NCBI GenBank assembly: GCA_900767005.1
Contig: CAAFXL010000176.1
Location: forward strand, 1-6,829
DNA length: 6,829 bases
Reading direction: 5' to 3'
Origin: an uncultured Ruminobacter sp.
GTDB taxonomy: Bacteria > Pseudomonadota > Gammaproteobacteria > Enterobacterales > Succinivibrionaceae
The number at the start of each line of letters is the position of its first letter. The first letter of the stretch is position 1. Positions 5,512-6,829 of the stretch are shown in pieces. The position numbers and the translations under genes were made by a program. The notes under the pieces were generated by a model, which saw nothing but the letters and a program-made list of their open reading frames with translations, had not been told where the DNA came from and ran no database searches.

Positions 5512-5567
5512 CAAGGCATCAGATTTATTTAAACTTTCTTGTAAGAATCTATGGAGAAATTTCATCT

Positions 5568-6032
5568 ATGCAAGTAATTGAAGGTAATTTAATCGCTCAA
5601 GATGCGAAAATTGCAATTGTCGTTTCAAGATTTAATAGCTTTATTAATGAGCATCTTGTGTCTGGAGCTGTAGATGTTTTAACTCGTGTAGGTCAAGTTA
5701 AGGATGAAAATATAACTTTAATTCGTGTTCCAGGAGCTATTGAATTACCATTAGCAGTTAAAAAGGCAGCTAAGAGTAAGAAATATGATGCAATTGTAGC
5801 ACTTGGCTGCGTAATTAGAGGTGATACTTATCATTTTGAAGTAGTTGCTAATGAAAGTTCAAAGGGTCTTGCTCACATTATGCTTGAGGAAGAAATCCCT
5901 GTAGCATTTGGTGTATTAACTACCGAAAATATTGAACAAGCAGTTCAGCGTGCTGGTTCTAAGGCTGGCAACAAGGGTGCAGAAGCTGCATCAGCTGCTC
6001 TTGAAATGATTAATGTTTTAAAGAATATGTAA
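5568..6032 (+). CDS. ribH: 6,7-dimethyl-8-ribityllumazine synthase
   Basis: Condenses 5-amino-6-ribitylaminouracil with 3,4-dihydroxy-2-butanone 4-phosphate to the lumazine that RibE consumes; family members form 60-subunit capsids or smaller oligomers. The 154-residue length is typical. Conserved pieces are SRFNSFINEHL (20-30), VPGAIELP (54-61), GCVIRGDTYHFE (80-91) with the catalytic histidine H89, and the C-terminal FGVLTTENIEQAVQRAG...NKGAEAA, which supplies the phosphate-binding region. GGAG (5553-5556) stands 11 nt before ATG 5568, a little far but in a purine-rich setting; the ATG at 5551 is out of frame. nusB follows after 15 nt, so the two are co-transcribed from the promoter at 5483. 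Its normal upstream neighbour ribBA, source of the four-carbon substrate, is missing here. Confidence 0.97.
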   Translation: MQVIEGNLIAQDAKIAIVVSRFNSFINEHLVSGAVDVLTRVGQVKDENITLIRVPGAIELPLAVKKAAKSKKYDAIVALGCVIRGDTYHFEVVANESSKGLAHIMLEEEIPVAFGVLTTENIEQAVQRAGSKAGNKGAEAASAALEMINVLKNM

Positions 6033-6047
6033 TAAGTGAGGTTTTAG

Positions 6048-6464
6048 GTGAATCCGTCTCATAGACATAAGGCTCGTCATTTTGCAATGCAAGCTATTTA
6101 TCAATGGCAAATGAATCATGAGCCTGCTTCAGAAATTGAAGCTCAATTTATTGAGGATCAACCATTAGGTAATGCCGATCGTGAATATTTACATTTATTA
6201 ATTTCTGGTACTATCAATCATATTGAAGAAATTGATAAATTATATGCTCCATATTTATCAAGAGATATCAATGACCTTGATATGGTAGATAAAGCAATTT
6301 TACGTATGGCAACTTATGAATTAAAGTATATGACTGATGTGCCATATAAAGTTGTAATTAATGAAGCAATTATGTTAGCTAAAGAATTTGCAGCTCAAGA
6401 TAGCCATAAGTTTGTTAATGGCGTACTTGATAAATATGTAAAGGCTGTTAATCTTTCAGAGTAA
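6048..6464 (+). CDS. nusB: Transcription antitermination factor NusB
   Basis: An all-helical RNA-binding protein that, with NusE (ribosomal protein S10), binds boxA RNA and helps RNA polymerase pass terminators in rRNA operons. The 138 residues match E. coli NusB (139) throughout: HRHKARHFAMQAIYQWQ (5-21) with the basic N-terminal RNA-binding part, then YLSRDI, KAILRMATYEL, DVPYKVVINEAI, and SHKFVNGVLD (119-128). It starts with GTG at 6048. TGAGG (6037-6041) lies six bases upstream, and an in-frame TAG at 6042-6050's upstream side (within the spacer) rules out the earlier GTG at 6036, so this start is well supported. Position between ribH and thiL is the conserved gammaproteobacterial arrangement. 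A strong terminator follows 15 nt after the stop codon. Confidence 0.97.
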   Translation: MNPSHRHKARHFAMQAIYQWQMNHEPASEIEAQFIEDQPLGNADREYLHLLISGTINHIEEIDKLYAPYLSRDINDLDMVDKAILRMATYELKYMTDVPYKVVINEAIMLAKEFAAQDSHKFVNGVLDKYVKAVNLSE

Positions 6465-6479
6465 TAATAGTTTTAAATC

Positions 6480-6504
6480 AAAACCCCGCATGACGGGGTT
6501 TTTT
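6480..6504 (+). terminator. Rho-independent terminator between nusB and thiL
   Basis: AAAACCCCG (6480-6488) pairs with CGGGGTTTT (6494-6502) around the loop CATGA, and the T-run continues to 6504. It is the most GC-rich hairpin of the window and a textbook intrinsic terminator. It sits between two genes usually co-transcribed, so it may set a reduced level of thiL by partial read-through. Confidence 0.92.
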
Positions 6505-6523
6505 CGTTAAAAAGCCCAAATTT

Positions 6524-6829
6524 ATGAATGAGTTTGATCTAATAAAAAAATATTTTTCTTCTTTTTCGGCTGGTTTCAATATTGAAGAAGGAATTGGTGA
6601 TGATTGTGCTTTAGTTAATATTCCTAAAGGTGAAACTTTAGCAATTTCAACTGATACGCTAGTTGAAAATATTCATTTTTTTAAAGATGTTGATCCTTAT
6701 TCATTAGGTTTTAAATCTTTAGCGGTTAATATTTCTGATTTAGCAGCAATGGGAGCAAAACCTTTAGGTTTTACTTTAGCTTTAACGCTTCCAGACATAA
6801 ATGAAAATTTTTTAGAAAAATTTTCAAAA
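6524..6829 (+). CDS. thiL: Thiamine-monophosphate kinase (N-terminal part)
   Basis: ATP-dependent phosphorylation of thiamine monophosphate to thiamine diphosphate, the last step of cofactor synthesis. The first 102 residues are present and the frame runs off the window end. Hallmarks of the ThiL/PurM-like ATP-binding fold are GIGDDCA (23-29), STDTLVENIHF (42-52) and LAVNISDLAAMGAKP (66-80), which carry the metal-binding aspartates of the family. A full-length protein would be about 320 residues. ATG 6524 begins 19 nt past the terminator T-run and lacks a good Shine-Dalgarno; an AAAAAG stretch nine bases upstream is the best candidate. There is no room for a promoter between terminator and start, so transcription must come from read-through or from within nusB. 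It follows nusB as in most gammaproteobacteria. Confidence 0.95.
   Translation, partial: MNEFDLIKKYFSSFSAGFNIEEGIGDDCALVNIPKGETLAISTDTLVENIHFFKDVDPYSLGFKSLAVNISDLAAMGAKPLGFTLALTLPDINENFLEKFSK

Noticed and set aside
5494..5513. Fur box in the ribH promoter (TGATAAT half-site)
   Set aside because: Only one 7-bp half fits; the other half matches three of seven positions, which is expected by chance in AT-rich DNA.

Overview
This window looks like an ordinary housekeeping stretch of an AT-rich gammaproteobacterial chromosome (about one third G+C by eye). RsmJ, the E. coli-like NusB, TsaC and AroE, and the LysM protein with its WxWPxIWxxNPQ signature all point to Gammaproteobacteria. The low G+C and anaerobe-like PurE would fit a gut or rumen lineage such as Succinivibrionaceae, but that placement is only a guess. 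All genes are on the + strand. I see no mobile element, phage, CRISPR, tRNA or rRNA signal, and no obviously new gene system.

Layout. (1) 1-744: the 3' end of ribD overlaps a complete ribE (riboflavin synthase). (2) 745-1028: a 284-nt intergenic stretch with an inverted repeat, two promoter candidates and a structured leader. (3) 1029-2066: a secreted LysM protein, apparently monocistronic, closed by a strong terminator. (4) 2186-2728: a yrdD-like protein with four zinc ribbons. (5) 2821-5481: a tight operon purE-tsaC-aroE-rsmJ, whose three junctions are all 8-nt ATGNNTAA overlaps. (6) 5483-6464: a near-consensus promoter drives ribH-nusB, followed by a strong terminator. (7) 6524-6829: the 5' part of thiL.

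How the genes relate. ribD, ribE, ribH, nusB and thiL are the remains of the classical gammaproteobacterial ribD-ribE-(ribBA)-ribH-nusB-thiL cluster, with ribBA absent from the window. Between ribE and ribH sits a block resembling the other conserved LysM-(dprA-smg)-yrdD-(purEK)-tsaC-aroE neighbourhood, without dprA, smg and purK and with rsmJ added. Products serve riboflavin synthesis (RibD, RibE, RibH), thiamine diphosphate (ThiL), purines (PurE), the shikimate pathway (AroE), tRNA t6A (TsaC), 16S rRNA methylation (RsmJ), rRNA antitermination (NusB) and the cell envelope (LysM).

The points most worth a second look are regulatory or architectural: the interleaved clusters, the repeated overlap geometry, the structured leader and AAG-rich codon use of the LysM gene, a hairpin at the start of tsaC that carries CCTCC and GGAGG, a 20-bp perfect palindrome in ribE, and thiL starting only 19 nt after a strong terminator.
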